Assembly: GCA_020851395.1 (NCBI GenBank)
Contig: JADZCW010000059.1
Span: forward strand, 1 to 33,843
Direction: 5' to 3'
Length of the DNA stretch: 33,843 nucleotides
Origin: Phycisphaeraceae bacterium
Lineage (GTDB): Bacteria > Planctomycetota > Phycisphaerae > Phycisphaerales > Phycisphaeraceae
Shown: one piece after another, positions 8,707 to 17,799 of the stretch
Position numbering within the stretch: the first letter of the stretch is position 1
Layout of the letters: every line of letters starts with the position of its first letter
Program-made: the position numbers and the translations under genes
Notes under the pieces: generated by a model
What the model saw: only the letters and a program-made list of their open reading frames with translations
Database searches by the model: none
What the model was told of the DNA's origin: nothing

Positions 8707-9325
8707 CGAGGATCTCTCCAAGCTGCTCGATCACCTGCTGCGTCTTGGGCTCGTCCATCTGAGGGTTGAGCATCTCCAGCGGCCCGTCGGGCAGCTCGGA
8801 CGCCGGCGCGTCCTCTCCTGATGCTTCGGCCGACTTCGGCCGCACGCTGAGCATCCACCACTCGCGCGGCTCACCGCCGGCAGGGTCGTTCTCAGTCCGT
8901 GTGCCCTCATAACGCAGCACCTTCTTGCGCAGCAGGATCAACCCGATGACAAACCGGAACGCCAGCCGTTCCGGACGGGCGTCGTCCGCCAGCCGGGCGA
9001 ACAGCATCAGCAGCACGTGATCGTCGACGAAAATGCGCTTCTTCTGGTTCGGCTCGGGCACACGCGTCCGCCAGTAGCTGAACAGCCGAGGAGGGCGCTG
9101 GCCGGACTGCCACGCGTCGATGCTGACGTCCAGGCGTCTTAGGCCCAGCGCGTCGGCGTTGGGGACGTTCTTGCCCTGCTTGGGCGCGGCCTCGGGTTCC
9201 TCGGTCGGATCGACCTCCACCAACGTGGCCATGTAAGGCTGGCCGGGCTCGAGCGCGGCGCCGGTCAGGGCGCACTTGCCGGTGGACGAGCCGAGGTCGT
9301 AGGGCGTGGACTGAAACTGTGTCAT
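8693..9325 (-). CDS. Conserved-looking hypothetical protein
   Basis: 210 aa, no recognised domain. The N-terminus contains a possible half metal site (KCALTGAALEPGQPYMATLVE), where C-x-L-T-G resembles degenerate zinc ribbons. A central basic/aromatic part (QRPPRLFSYWRTRVPEP, KKRIFVDDHVLLMLFARLADD) and a Pro/Glu-rich C-terminus follow. No signal peptide is seen, and the single hydrophobic patch (FRFVIGLILLRKK) is too short and charged for a confident membrane helix. It begins 34 nt after folD and overlaps the lipoprotein gene, so the three probably form one operon, with folD first. Confidence 0.7.
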   Translation of the reverse strand: MTQFQSTPYDLGSSTGKCALTGAALEPGQPYMATLVEVDPTEEPEAAPKQGKNVPNADALGLRRLDVSIDAWQSGQRPPRLFSYWRTRVPEPNQKKRIFVDDHVLLMLFARLADDARPERLAFRFVIGLILLRKKVLRYEGTRTENDPAGGEPREWWMLSVRPKSAEASGEDAPASELPDGPLEMLNPQMDEPKTQQVIEQLGEILDAEL

Positions 9326-9359
9326 GGGTGGTTCACAAGGTCCATCGGTCGGTGGTGCA

Positions 9360-10247
9360 TCAGGTGGTTTCGCGGCCGGCGTCGGGCGATGCCAGGCCGA
9401 GCTGTCGCTCCGCTCCGAGCACGGTCTGCTCCATCAGGATCGCAAGCGTCATGGGCCCCACCCCGCCGGGTACGGGCGTGATCCAGCCGGCCCGCTCGGC
9501 CGCGGCCTCGTAGTCCACATCGCCGATACTGCCCTTGGGCCCGGGGTTGAAACCGGCGTCGAGCACCGCGGCCCCGGGCTTGATCCAGTCGCCCTGCACG
9601 AACTTCGGACGACCCACCGCGGCGACGACAATGTCCGCCTGCCGGACAACCCCCGGAAGGTCCTGTGTCTTGGAGTGGCAGATGGTAACCGTCGCATCCG
9701 CCGCCAGCAGCAGCCCCGCCATGGGCTTGCCGAGGATGGCGCTGCGGCCGATGACCACGGCGTGGCTGCCGCGCACCGGGATCTGATACGCCTCGAGCAG
9801 GCGCATCATCCCCGCCGGTGTGCAGGAGCCGAAGCCGGGCAGGCCGTAGAACATCCGGCCGAAGCTGTCGAACGTCACGCCGTCGACGTCCTTGGCCGGG
9901 TCGATGGCCTCGAACGCGGCTCGCTCGTCGATCTGCTTGGGCACCGGGTGCTGGAGCAGGATCCCATGCACTTGCGGGTCGCGCGACAGTTCGGTGATCA
10001 CGTCCACCAATTCCTGCGTGGCGGTCGTGTCCGGACGGGTAACCTTCTTCGACGCCAGCCCCAGCTCCTCGCAGAGTTTGACCTTGCGGGAGACGTAGCG
10101 CTCCGAGGCGAGATCATTGCCCACGAGCACAGCCGCGAGGCAGGGCCGCTGGCCCGTGCGCTCAACCAGGAGCCGGACGCGGGCGGCCACGGCCTGCTGG
10201 ATCTTGCCGGCCACGGCCTTGCCGTCGATGATCTTGGCGGTGGTCAT
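9360..10247 (-). CDS. folD: Bifunctional methylenetetrahydrofolate dehydrogenase / methenyltetrahydrofolate cyclohydrolase
   Basis: 295 aa. FolD interconverts 5,10-methylene-, 5,10-methenyl- and 10-formyl-tetrahydrofolate with NADP(H), feeding purine and formyl-methionine synthesis. The catalytic residues Tyr51 and Lys55 are in ERYVSRKVKLCEELG. Other signatures are GILLQHPVPKQID, the cofactor-loop motif VVIGRSAILGKPMAGLL and the C-terminal PVPGGVGPMT. The length is typical. It is first in a three-gene minus-strand operon and divergent from cinA. A perfect TATAAT lies 6 nt before the ATG, so the mRNA may be leaderless. Confidence 0.96.
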   Translation of the reverse strand: MTTAKIIDGKAVAGKIQQAVAARVRLLVERTGQRPCLAAVLVGNDLASERYVSRKVKLCEELGLASKKVTRPDTTATQELVDVITELSRDPQVHGILLQHPVPKQIDERAAFEAIDPAKDVDGVTFDSFGRMFYGLPGFGSCTPAGMMRLLEAYQIPVRGSHAVVIGRSAILGKPMAGLLLAADATVTICHSKTQDLPGVVRQADIVVAAVGRPKFVQGDWIKPGAAVLDAGFNPGPKGSIGDVDYEAAAERAGWITPVPGGVGPMTLAILMEQTVLGAERQLGLASPDAGRETT

Positions 10248-10253
10248 GGGGAG

Positions 10254-10259
10254 ATTATA
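10254..10259 (-). promoter_or_regulatory. -10 box of folD, placed for a leaderless transcript
   Basis: On the minus strand the sequence reads TATAAT-CTCCCC-ATG. A perfect -10 hexamer is separated from the folD start codon by 6 nt, so transcription would be expected to start at or next to the ATG. The six intervening bases contain no Shine-Dalgarno sequence. A -35 box is not clear. Confidence 0.55.
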
Positions 10260-10280
10260 CGGGGGAAGGCGGGGTCGATG

Positions 10281-10354
10281 AGCCCCACCTGGAAAGGTGG
10301 GGCCGGTATTGAAAAGAAACCTCTAGGACCAGCCCCACCTTTCCAGGTGGGGCT
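10281..10354. repeat. REP-like inverted pair, family B
   Basis: Two perfect 23-nt arms at 10281-10303 and 10332-10354 are reverse complements, 28 nt apart. Each arm is an imperfect palindrome built on CCCCACCT and AGGTGGGG around a GGA-type loop. The architecture is the same as the pair at 960-1036, but the sequence is unrelated. It fills the intergenic region between the divergent folD and cinA genes, directly upstream of the cinA -10 box. No run of T follows, so it is not an intrinsic terminator. Confidence 0.8.
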
Positions 10355-10364
10355 GGAAAACTCT

Positions 10365-10370
10365 TACAAT
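10365..10370 (+). promoter_or_regulatory. -10 box of cinA, placed for a leaderless transcript
   Basis: TACAAT (five of six matches to TATAAT) ends 7 nt before the cinA ATG at 10378, with no Shine-Dalgarno sequence between. The expected transcription start falls at the ATG. Any -35 element would lie within the right arm of the REP-like pair. Confidence 0.5.
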
Positions 10371-10377
10371 CTCCGCC

Positions 10378-11670
10378 ATGAAATCCGTGATTCTCTCGAT
10401 CGGCGACGAACTGGTGCTCGGGCAATCGCTCGACACCAATAGCGCCTACCTCGCGGCCAGGCTCGTCGCCCTGGGTATCGGCGTGCTCTACCACCAGACC
10501 GTCGCCGACGACCAGGCCGCCATCGCCATAGCGATCGAGCAGGCGGCCGCGGCGGCGGACCTGGTCCTGATCACCGGCGGCCTGGGCCCGACGGACGACG
10601 ACCTCACCCGCCAAGCTCTAGCCCAGGCGATGGACGTGCCCCTGGTGCTGGACGTGACAAGCGTCGGCAAGATCGAGGCCTTCTTCCAACGGCGCGGCCG
10701 GGTCATGCCCGAGAAGAATCGCGTCCAGGCCCTGCACCCCCAGGGCTCGGAGATGCTCGACAACCACGCCGGCACCGCCCCGGGGATCCGGGCGAAGCTC
10801 GGCAGAGCCACCATCGTCGTGGTCCCGGGAGTGCCCAAGGAGATGATGGCCCTCTACGACCACCACATCGCCCCCATGCTCGATGGCGTCGGCCCGCAGC
10901 GCGGCGTGATCCTCACGACCAAGGTCAACACCTTCGGCCTCGGCGAGAGCGACGTGGCTGAACGATTGGGCGTTCTCATGGATCGCCGGCGCAACCCGCT
11001 GGTCGGCACCACCGTCTCAGGCGGCGTCGTGGCCGTGCGTGTGCGAAGCGAATTCCCGATGCTCGACCAGGCTCAGCGCGAGATGGACGACACGCTCGAC
11101 CAGGTCGAGAACGCCCTGGGCGCGTTCGTCTATGGCCGCGACGAAGCCTCACTCTCCCAAGCCCTCCTGGACCTCTGCAAGCAACAGCGACGCACGCTCA
11201 CGACGGCCGAGAGTTGCACCGGCGGCTTGGTCGGCGCGATGATCACCGACACCCCCGGCAGCAGCGCCAACTACCTCGGCGGCTGGGTGGCCTATGCCAA
11301 CGCCTTCAAGCACGATCAACTGAGCGTTCCGGGGGAGATCCTCGAGCGCTACGGCGCCGTCAGCCGCGAGACCGCCCTCGCCCTGGCCCAGGGCGCCATC
11401 GAGCGTAGCGGCGCCGATCTCGCCCTCTCAGTCACCGGCATCGCCGGCCCTGACGGTGGCACGCTCGAAAATCCCGTCGGCCTGGTCTGGTTCGGCCTGG
11501 CCGCGGCCCCCCATCAGCCAGGCGGGAATGTTACCGCCCAGGCCTGGGCCGGCCGACTCGGCAGCGACCGCGAGACCATCCGCGACCGCGCCGCCAAGAC
11601 CGCCCTGCAGATCGCGCGGTTTCACCTGCTCGGCCAGCCCATCGAGCAGATCGTCTGGCTCACAAAGTAG
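10378..11670 (+). CDS. cinA: CinA: nucleotide-repair protein with PncC amidase domain
   Basis: 430 aa. The N-terminal half is a MoaB/MogA-like domain (COG1058) with SIGDELVLGQSLDTN and ITGGLGPTDDDLTRQALA. A linker leads to the C-terminal PncC domain (from about residue 265) with TTAESCTGGLVGAMITD and SVTGIAGPDGGTLENPVGLVWFG. Known members combine ADP-ribose pyrophosphatase activity with nicotinamide mononucleotide deamidase activity, so the role is probably pyridine-nucleotide recycling. Length and domain order are typical. The start has no visible ribosome-binding site, consistent with a leaderless mRNA. A PHP phosphoesterase gene follows 89 nt downstream. Confidence 0.93.
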   Translation: MKSVILSIGDELVLGQSLDTNSAYLAARLVALGIGVLYHQTVADDQAAIAIAIEQAAAAADLVLITGGLGPTDDDLTRQALAQAMDVPLVLDVTSVGKIEAFFQRRGRVMPEKNRVQALHPQGSEMLDNHAGTAPGIRAKLGRATIVVVPGVPKEMMALYDHHIAPMLDGVGPQRGVILTTKVNTFGLGESDVAERLGVLMDRRRNPLVGTTVSGGVVAVRVRSEFPMLDQAQREMDDTLDQVENALGAFVYGRDEASLSQALLDLCKQQRRTLTTAESCTGGLVGAMITDTPGSSANYLGGWVAYANAFKHDQLSVPGEILERYGAVSRETALALAQGAIERSGADLALSVTGIAGPDGGTLENPVGLVWFGLAAAPHQPGGNVTAQAWAGRLGSDRETIRDRAAKTALQIARFHLLGQPIEQIVWLTK

Positions 11671-11759
11671 TAGAATGCCCCCGAAACCACCCCCGGATCA
11701 CCCCCGGGTCCGCAGCACCAGAACCGTGAACTGACTGGTTTTTCTCGCTGGAATCCGCT

Positions 11760-12536
11760 GTGTCCGTACCCCCACCCACGCCCGATCCCATCGCCGCTAC
11801 GCTGCCCCCCACGGGACGCATCGACATCCATGCCCACCTGATCCCGGGAGTCGATGACGGCTGCCAGACGATCGAAGAATCGCTGGCCTGTGTTCGGCTT
11901 CTGAAACAGAACGGCTACGTCGGAACCATCTGCACGCCGCACATGGCCTGGGTCGACGACCTGCCAGAGTGCACGCCGGCGCACGTCGCCGAGTGGGTCA
12001 GCCAGCTCCGCCGGCAACTCAAGGAGCACGGCGAGAACTACGCCATCTGGCCCGGCGGCGAGCTGCGCCTCTTCGATGGTGTGATCGACTGGCTCAAGCA
12101 GCACGGCGTGCCCACCCTCGCGGGCTCGCGCTGCGTCCTGACGGACATGTGGGAGACTCGCTGGCCCACGTACGCCATCCCCGCCTTTCGCTGGCTCCTT
12201 GACCAGGGCTACCAGCCCATCCTCGCTCATCCCGAACGGCTCAACTGCCCCGAGGAATTGCCCGCCCGCCTCGTCGAGGTGCAGGCCATGGGCGTCTGGC
12301 TCCAGGGCAACGCCAACTGTTTCACCGGGGCCGAGGGTTACCACGCCGACATCTTCGTCCGTCAGTTCCTGGCCGAGGGCAGGTACCGCCTGCTCGGCCT
12401 GGACATGCACCGCCCCGACACGCTGCCGTCTCGCTTCGACGGCCTGGACATCGCCCAGCGTGAGTCCGGCCCAAAACTCGTCAATGTGCTGACCATCACC
12501 GCCCCGCGTCGGGACATCTTCGGCCTCCGCGGCTAG
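11760..12536 (+). CDS. PHP-family phosphoesterase, CpsB/CapC/YwqE tyrosine-phosphatase type
   Basis: 258 aa from a GTG start. The metal-binding N-terminal motif IDIHAHLIPGVDDGCQTIEES is diagnostic for the CpsB/CapC/YwqE branch, followed by TICTPHM. Later metal ligands probably include the His in ILAHPERLNC and the LGLDMHRPD segment near the C-terminus. Family members are manganese-dependent protein-tyrosine phosphatases that counteract bacterial tyrosine kinases in polysaccharide export. No kinase or polysaccharide-export gene is in the window, so the substrate here is unknown. It could be a lone regulatory phosphatase or a general PHP phosphoesterase. A 67-nt gap separates it from the uronate operon. 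Confidence 0.8.
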   Translation: MSVPPPTPDPIAATLPPTGRIDIHAHLIPGVDDGCQTIEESLACVRLLKQNGYVGTICTPHMAWVDDLPECTPAHVAEWVSQLRRQLKEHGENYAIWPGGELRLFDGVIDWLKQHGVPTLAGSRCVLTDMWETRWPTYAIPAFRWLLDQGYQPILAHPERLNCPEELPARLVEVQAMGVWLQGNANCFTGAEGYHADIFVRQFLAEGRYRLLGLDMHRPDTLPSRFDGLDIAQRESGPKLVNVLTITAPRRDIFGLRG

Positions 12537-12603
12537 ACGTCGGGCGCGGCAACCTCCTTGCGAAATGATCATGTTGCGGTAACCTCTGCCCTGGAGGATC
12601 GCA

Positions 12604-13383
12604 ATGAGCAAGCAACGACGCGTCGCCCTGATCACCGGTGGCAGCCGCGGCATCGGCCTCGGCGTGGCACGCGCCCTGGCGGGGGAGGGCTTCGCCCTAG
12701 CGATCAACGGGCGCCGGCGTGAGGATGACGTCCAGGCCGTGCTGGAAGAGTTCCGCAAGCAGTCCGTCCCCGTGATCTACTGCCAGGCTGACATCGCTGA
12801 TTCGCCCGCTCGTTCGCAGATGCTCGACGCCGTCCGGAGGGAATTCGGCTCGTTGCACGTCCTGGTCAACAACGCCGGCGTTGCCCCCGACGAGCGCCGC
12901 GACATGCTCGAGGCCACCGAGGAAAGCTTCGAACGGCTGATCCGCATCAACCTCCAGGGCCCCTACTTCCTGACGCAGAAGGCCGCGGCCTGGATGATCC
13001 AACAACGCCAGGCCGACCCCCATTGGCGCGGCTGCATTGTCAACGTCTCGTCGGTCAGCGCCGTCGTCGCCAGCCCGTCGCGCGGCGAGTACTGCGTCTC
13101 GAAGGCCGGCCTGAGCATGGCCACCCAGCTCTGGGCCGCGCGCCTCGGTGAGCACGATATTCCCGTTTACGAGGTCCGCCCCGGCATCACCCGGACGGAC
13201 ATGACCGAGGCGGTGAAGGAAAAATACAACGCCATGCTCGCCGCAGGACTGTGCGTTCAGCCGCGCTGGGGTGAGCCGCAGGACGTGGGCAGGGCCGTGG
13301 CCATGCTGGCCCGCGGTGATCTGGCCTACTCGACCGGTCAGGTCCTCACGGTCGATGGGGGGCTGACGTTGCGGCGACTGTGA
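12604..13383 (+). CDS. Short-chain dehydrogenase/reductase in a uronate-catabolism operon
   Basis: 259 aa, classical SDR. The nucleotide-binding motif TGGSRGIG is at residues 11-18, the NNAG motif in VLVNNAGVAP, and the catalytic triad Ser150-Tyr163-Lys167 (NVSSVSAV...EYCVSKAG). The C-terminus TGQVLTVDGGLTLRRL is typical of the FabG group. A strong GGAGG precedes the ATG. It resembles FabG, but its position ahead of a GH88 hydrolase and a KDPG aldolase makes a uronate- or keto-sugar-reducing role likely, such as reducing a 4-deoxy-5-ketouronate or 2,5-diketo intermediate to 2-keto-3-deoxygluconate. That substrate is inferred from context only. Confidence 0.85.
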   Translation: MSKQRRVALITGGSRGIGLGVARALAGEGFALAINGRRREDDVQAVLEEFRKQSVPVIYCQADIADSPARSQMLDAVRREFGSLHVLVNNAGVAPDERRDMLEATEESFERLIRINLQGPYFLTQKAAAWMIQQRQADPHWRGCIVNVSSVSAVVASPSRGEYCVSKAGLSMATQLWAARLGEHDIPVYEVRPGITRTDMTEAVKEKYNAMLAAGLCVQPRWGEPQDVGRAVAMLARGDLAYSTGQVLTVDGGLTLRRL

Positions 13384-13399
13384 CGGTGGGTGTCCCAAC

Positions 13400-14788
13400 A
13401 TGATCGACATCGACGACAACCTGAAGCCCAGCGACTTTGAGTCGGCGATCGCACGGATGTGGCAGGCGTCGGCGGCCAAGATCCTCGCCATCGACGAGCA
13501 GTTCCCCGCGGGCGCCGGCTCGCCTGTCTTCACCCGACAGGGCCGCTACACCGCCCGCGGCTGGACGGAGTGGACGCAGGGATTCGCTTACGGCTCAGCC
13601 ATCCTCCAGTTCGACGCCACCGGCGACGAAAAGTTTCTCTCGCTCGGCCGCGATCGCACGGTCGAGCGCATGGCCGGCCACGTCTCACACACCGGCGTGC
13701 ACGACCACGGCTTCAACAATGTCAGCACGTACGGCAACCTCCGTAGGCTGATGCTCGAGGGGCGGATCACGCGGGACGTATCCGAGCTGAGTTTCTACGA
13801 GCTGGCGCTCAAGGTCAGCGGCGCGGTGCAGGCGGCCCGCTGGACGGACCTGGGTGATGGTGCGGGCTACATCTACTCCTTCAATGGGCCGCACTCGCTC
13901 TTTGCCGACACGATCCGCTCCTGCCGGTCGCTGGCGATGGGGCACCTTCTCGGCCATGTGCTGATGGGTGAGCAGGATCGGCCAATCTCGCTGCTGGGAC
14001 GACTCGTCAGCCATGCCCGCACGACGGCGAAGTTCAATGTCTGGTACGGCGAGGGACGGGACCACTACGACCTGCGCGGCCGCGTGGCCCACGAGAGCAT
14101 CTTCAACCTCAATGATCGCTCGTACCGCTGCCCGAGCAGCCAGCAGGGATACTCGCCCTTCTCGACCTGGACGCGCGGCCTGGCGTGGATCATGCTCGGC
14201 TACCCGGAGGAGCTCGAATTCCTCGAGCATCGCACGGACGCCGACCTCGAACCCTTCGGCGGACGTGCCGAAGTCGAAGCCATGATGCTCCGAGCCGCCC
14301 GGGCGACCTGCGATTTCTACATCGACCAAACGCCGACGGACGGCATCCCCTACTGGGACACGGGCGCACCGAATCTACACCGCCTGAGCGACTACCTGCA
14401 CCGCCCGGCCGACCCGTTCAACGAGCACGAACCGGTCGACAGTTCCGCCGCCGCCATCGCCGCACAGGGGCTGCTGCGGTTGGGGGATTATCTATCCAGA
14501 CGAGGCGATTCCAGCGGCGGCCGTCGTTACACGCAGGCGGGGTTGACCGTCACGCGCCGCTTGCTCGAATACCCCTACCTGTCCACACGGCCAGACCACC
14601 AGGGCCTTCTGCTGCATAGCGTCTACCATCGGCCGAACGGGTGGGATTTCGTGCCGCCCGGGCGCTACGTGCCCTGCGACGAGTCGAGCATGTGGGGGGA
14701 CTATCACCTGCGTGAGCTGGCGTTGTACGTCGGCCGACAGGCACGCGGCCTGATGCCCTACCGCTTTTTTGGGCCTGCGGCACAGTGA
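13400..14788 (+). CDS. GH88-type unsaturated glucuronyl hydrolase
   Basis: 462 aa. The protein has the alpha/alpha-barrel pattern of family GH88, which removes the 4,5-unsaturated uronic acid left at oligosaccharide ends by polysaccharide lyases. Visible signatures are VHDHGFNNVSTYG with a candidate catalytic Asp, QGYSPFSTWTRGLAW, PYWDTGAPN, the PVDSSAAAIAAQGLLRLGDYL segment and the C-terminal SMWGDYHLRELAL. No signal peptide is present, so the enzyme is probably cytoplasmic and acts on imported oligosaccharides. It begins 16 nt after the SDR gene. The glycan cannot be deduced: no lyase or transporter is nearby. Confidence 0.88.
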   Translation: MIDIDDNLKPSDFESAIARMWQASAAKILAIDEQFPAGAGSPVFTRQGRYTARGWTEWTQGFAYGSAILQFDATGDEKFLSLGRDRTVERMAGHVSHTGVHDHGFNNVSTYGNLRRLMLEGRITRDVSELSFYELALKVSGAVQAARWTDLGDGAGYIYSFNGPHSLFADTIRSCRSLAMGHLLGHVLMGEQDRPISLLGRLVSHARTTAKFNVWYGEGRDHYDLRGRVAHESIFNLNDRSYRCPSSQQGYSPFSTWTRGLAWIMLGYPEELEFLEHRTDADLEPFGGRAEVEAMMLRAARATCDFYIDQTPTDGIPYWDTGAPNLHRLSDYLHRPADPFNEHEPVDSSAAAIAAQGLLRLGDYLSRRGDSSGGRRYTQAGLTVTRRLLEYPYLSTRPDHQGLLLHSVYHRPNGWDFVPPGRYVPCDESSMWGDYHLRELALYVGRQARGLMPYRFFGPAAQ

Positions 14789-14804
14789 TTTTTCAGGAGA
14801 AGTC

Positions 14805-16256
<1,452 letters not shown>

Positions 16257-16267
16257 GACCGACCGAC

Positions 16268-16915
16268 ATGCCCCCCACACCCGACGAAATCTTGGCAGCC
16301 CTTGAGGGTCACCGGCTGGTGCCCGTGGTCAGCATCTCCGACGCGGCCGACGCCGCGCCCCTGGCCGAGGCCTTGATCGCCGGCGGTCTGCCCTGCATGG
16401 AGATCACCCTGCGCACCCCCGCGGGACTCGAGGCGATCCGCCGCGCGACAAAGGTCGCGGCCATGCTCGTCGGGGCCGGAACAGTGCTCGACGCCCTGCA
16501 ATGCCTCGCCGCCCACGAGGCCGGCGCGAGATTCATCGTCTCGCCCGGCTTCGATCCCGACGTGCTCGCCACCGCCACGGACCTGGGCCTGCTCTACCTG
16601 CCCGGCGTCGCCACGCCCACGGAGGTCCAGGCCGCCCGCCGGGCGGGATTGCGGGCGGTCAAGTTCTTCCCCGCCTCATCGTTCGGCGGCCCGGCAACGC
16701 TCAAGGCCTTCGCAGCCGTCTATCCCGACATGCGTCTGATGCCCACCGGCGGCATCACCCCCCAGAACCTGGCTGACTACCTCTCACCGCCGAACGTCTT
16801 CGCCTGCGGGGGCTCCTGGCTCGCGCCGGCCGACGCGATGCGCCGCAAGGCCTGGGACGAGATCGCCGCCCTGACGCGAGAATCGCGGCAGCTCCTGTCA
16901 ACCTCCTGTAAGTGA
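16268..16915 (+). CDS. eda: 2-keto-3-deoxy-6-phosphogluconate aldolase
   Basis: 215 aa. KDPG aldolase splits 2-keto-3-deoxy-6-phosphogluconate into pyruvate and glyceraldehyde 3-phosphate. The catalytic Glu45 (MEITLRT) and Schiff-base Lys132 (RAVKFFPAS) match the well-known positions, and phosphate-binding glycines are in MPTGGITPQN. The length is typical. It begins 12 nt after the flavoenzyme gene and closes the operon. The kinase that would supply its phosphorylated substrate (KdgK) is not in the window. The gene ends 46 nt before the attachment repeat of the integrated element, and no terminator is obvious in that gap. Confidence 0.93.
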   Translation: MPPTPDEILAALEGHRLVPVVSISDAADAAPLAEALIAGGLPCMEITLRTPAGLEAIRRATKVAAMLVGAGTVLDALQCLAAHEAGARFIVSPGFDPDVLATATDLGLLYLPGVATPTEVQAARRAGLRAVKFFPASSFGGPATLKAFAAVYPDMRLMPTGGITPQNLADYLSPPNVFACGGSWLAPADAMRRKAWDEIAALTRESRQLLSTSCK

Positions 16916-16961
16916 ATCCCCCGGGCTCGGGCGCCTGCGATTGAAGCGTGAGAACAAAGAA

Positions 16962-16983
16962 TGGGAGCGGCAGGATTCGAACC
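16962..16983 (+). repeat. attL core, 22-bp direct repeat
   Basis: Identical to 26158-26179, which is the discriminator base plus 3' acceptor and T-arm part of the tRNA gene read on the plus strand. The identity ends at 16984 (C here, T at 26180). To the left is chromosomal sequence after eda, ending in GAACAAAGAA; to the right is element DNA. Confidence 0.9.
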
Positions 16984-17155
16984 CTGCCGGAAACCTTCGA
17001 AAAAGACCGGGGATGATGAGGGGTGCGGCGCGAAATCAGGCGCACCTGCTAAGGATCTCGAGGAAGACCCTGATTTAGAAGAGCTTGTGCGACGCTGGCC
17101 CTCTCTGCCGGCGGCTGTCCGCCGCGCGGTGGCTGCGCTCGTCGCTGCCTACTGA
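16984..17155 (+). other. Stranded alternative C-terminal coding segment of the integrase
   Basis: From the attL core onward a reading frame stays open to TGA at 17153-17155. It is in the same phase relative to the 22-bp core as the integrase frame at attR (both read GAAGFEP across the core). In the excised circle the integrase would therefore continue through the core into this segment and gain about 57 residues in place of ATKRL. The segment ends in a helical, hydrophobic-basic tail (DPDLEELVRRWPSLP then AAVRRAVAALVAAY). In the integrated form an ATG at 16961 opens the same frame but lacks a ribosome-binding site, so it is probably not translated alone. Confidence 0.7.
17025..17044 (+). repeat. 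Candidate arm-type integrase site, left copy
   Basis: A 20-bp sequence beginning GCGGCGCGAAATC that recurs with one mismatch and the same orientation at 26025-26044. In the circular form the two copies flank the attachment core, about 42 bp after it and 113 bp before it, as arm-type binding sites of lambda-like recombinases do. They are read in different codon phases, so shared protein sequence does not explain the match. Confidence 0.45.
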
Positions 17156-17157
17156 GA

Positions 17158-17176
17158 ACACCCGCGGGCCGGGTGT
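17158..17176 (+). terminator. Weak hairpin after the stranded integrase tail
   Basis: ACACCC and GGGTGT form a 6-bp stem around a 7-nt loop, starting 3 nt after the TGA of the tail frame. No T-run follows. It could attenuate integrase transcripts in the circular form, but is too weak to call firmly. Confidence 0.25.
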
Positions 17177-17233
17177 CCGGCTCGCGTTTCATACCCTGCC
17201 GGCCGCTCAGCCGGCGCAATGAGGAGAACGAAC

Positions 17234-17668
17234 ATGACGACGAACACGCACGTTTTTCCCAACGATCTTCGGAACTGTGATCCCGACTCGGCGGTTCTGC
17301 CCGAGGCCGAGCAGGCCGGCGCGCCGCCCTGCTCGGCGGATGAGGAGGTGGGCGACGACGTGGGAGCCGTCGAGGAGTATGGGGATGGAGTTGTGACGCT
17401 GGCGGCCGATGTCACGCCGGGCGGCGCGTCGGTAGTGATTCGTGCGAAAAACAGTGGCGGCGTGGAGGTGGCGGTGGTCAGCTTGACCGCATGGGCGGTA
17501 CGCCATATCGACGCATTATGCAAGCTCTACGAAGCGCATTCCGCATTGTTCACGCTTTACGATGATCTGGGAGCAGCGGGCGAGGATCGGGGGGAAGTCG
17601 CGGCAATTTCCGATCGGATGGAAGAGCTTGTCCACGATCTTAAGTCAGTTGTTTGTCAGCAGTTGTGA
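17234..17668 (+). CDS. Hypothetical protein, first gene of the element
   Basis: 144 aa from the ATG at 17234, with GAGGAG 7 nt upstream; an ATG at 17219 would overlap that site and is rejected. The N-terminal third is acidic and low in complexity (EEVGDDVGAVEEYGDG). A central beta-like part (VVTLAADVTPGGASVVIRA) and a helical C-terminus (SLTAWAVRHIDALCKLYEAH ending in VCQQL) follow. No domain is recognised and there is no signal or membrane segment. Its place directly upstream of the capsid region makes a structural or packaging-related role possible, but nothing in the sequence shows it. A terminator-like hairpin follows 7 nt after the stop. Confidence 0.7.
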   Translation: MTTNTHVFPNDLRNCDPDSAVLPEAEQAGAPPCSADEEVGDDVGAVEEYGDGVVTLAADVTPGGASVVIRAKNSGGVEVAVVSLTAWAVRHIDALCKLYEAHSALFTLYDDLGAAGEDRGEVAAISDRMEELVHDLKSVVCQQL

Positions 17669-17674
17669 CGCTAG

Positions 17675-17702
17675 GCCCGTCGGCGGGGAACCTCCGGCGG
17701 GC
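17675..17702 (+). terminator. Intrinsic terminator-like hairpin
   Basis: A 9-bp stem (GCCCGTCGG with CCGGCGGGC, one G-T wobble) with a 10-nt loop follows the first element gene. Downstream is TATTTGAATAA, a short AT-rich tract. It would separate this gene from the capsid genes. The following 17703-17780 is distinctly AT-rich for this window and may hold a promoter, though I cannot assign boxes. Confidence 0.5.
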
Positions 17703-17799
17703 TATTTGAATAAACAATGCTGCATAATTTCTACAGAGCACTGGATGGACATGACGACACAATAATTGTAGAGTTTCGCGAACACCCAGGAGCCCCACA

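Noticed and set aside
10281..10354. Intrinsic terminator
   Set aside because: The hairpin lies between divergent promoters and lacks a T-run; a terminator here would serve no transcript.
16961..17155. Independent 64-aa gene starting at the ATG at 16961
   Set aside because: The ATG is a junction accident (the A and T come from chromosomal flank and core), there is no ribosome-binding site, and the phase match to int explains the open frame better.
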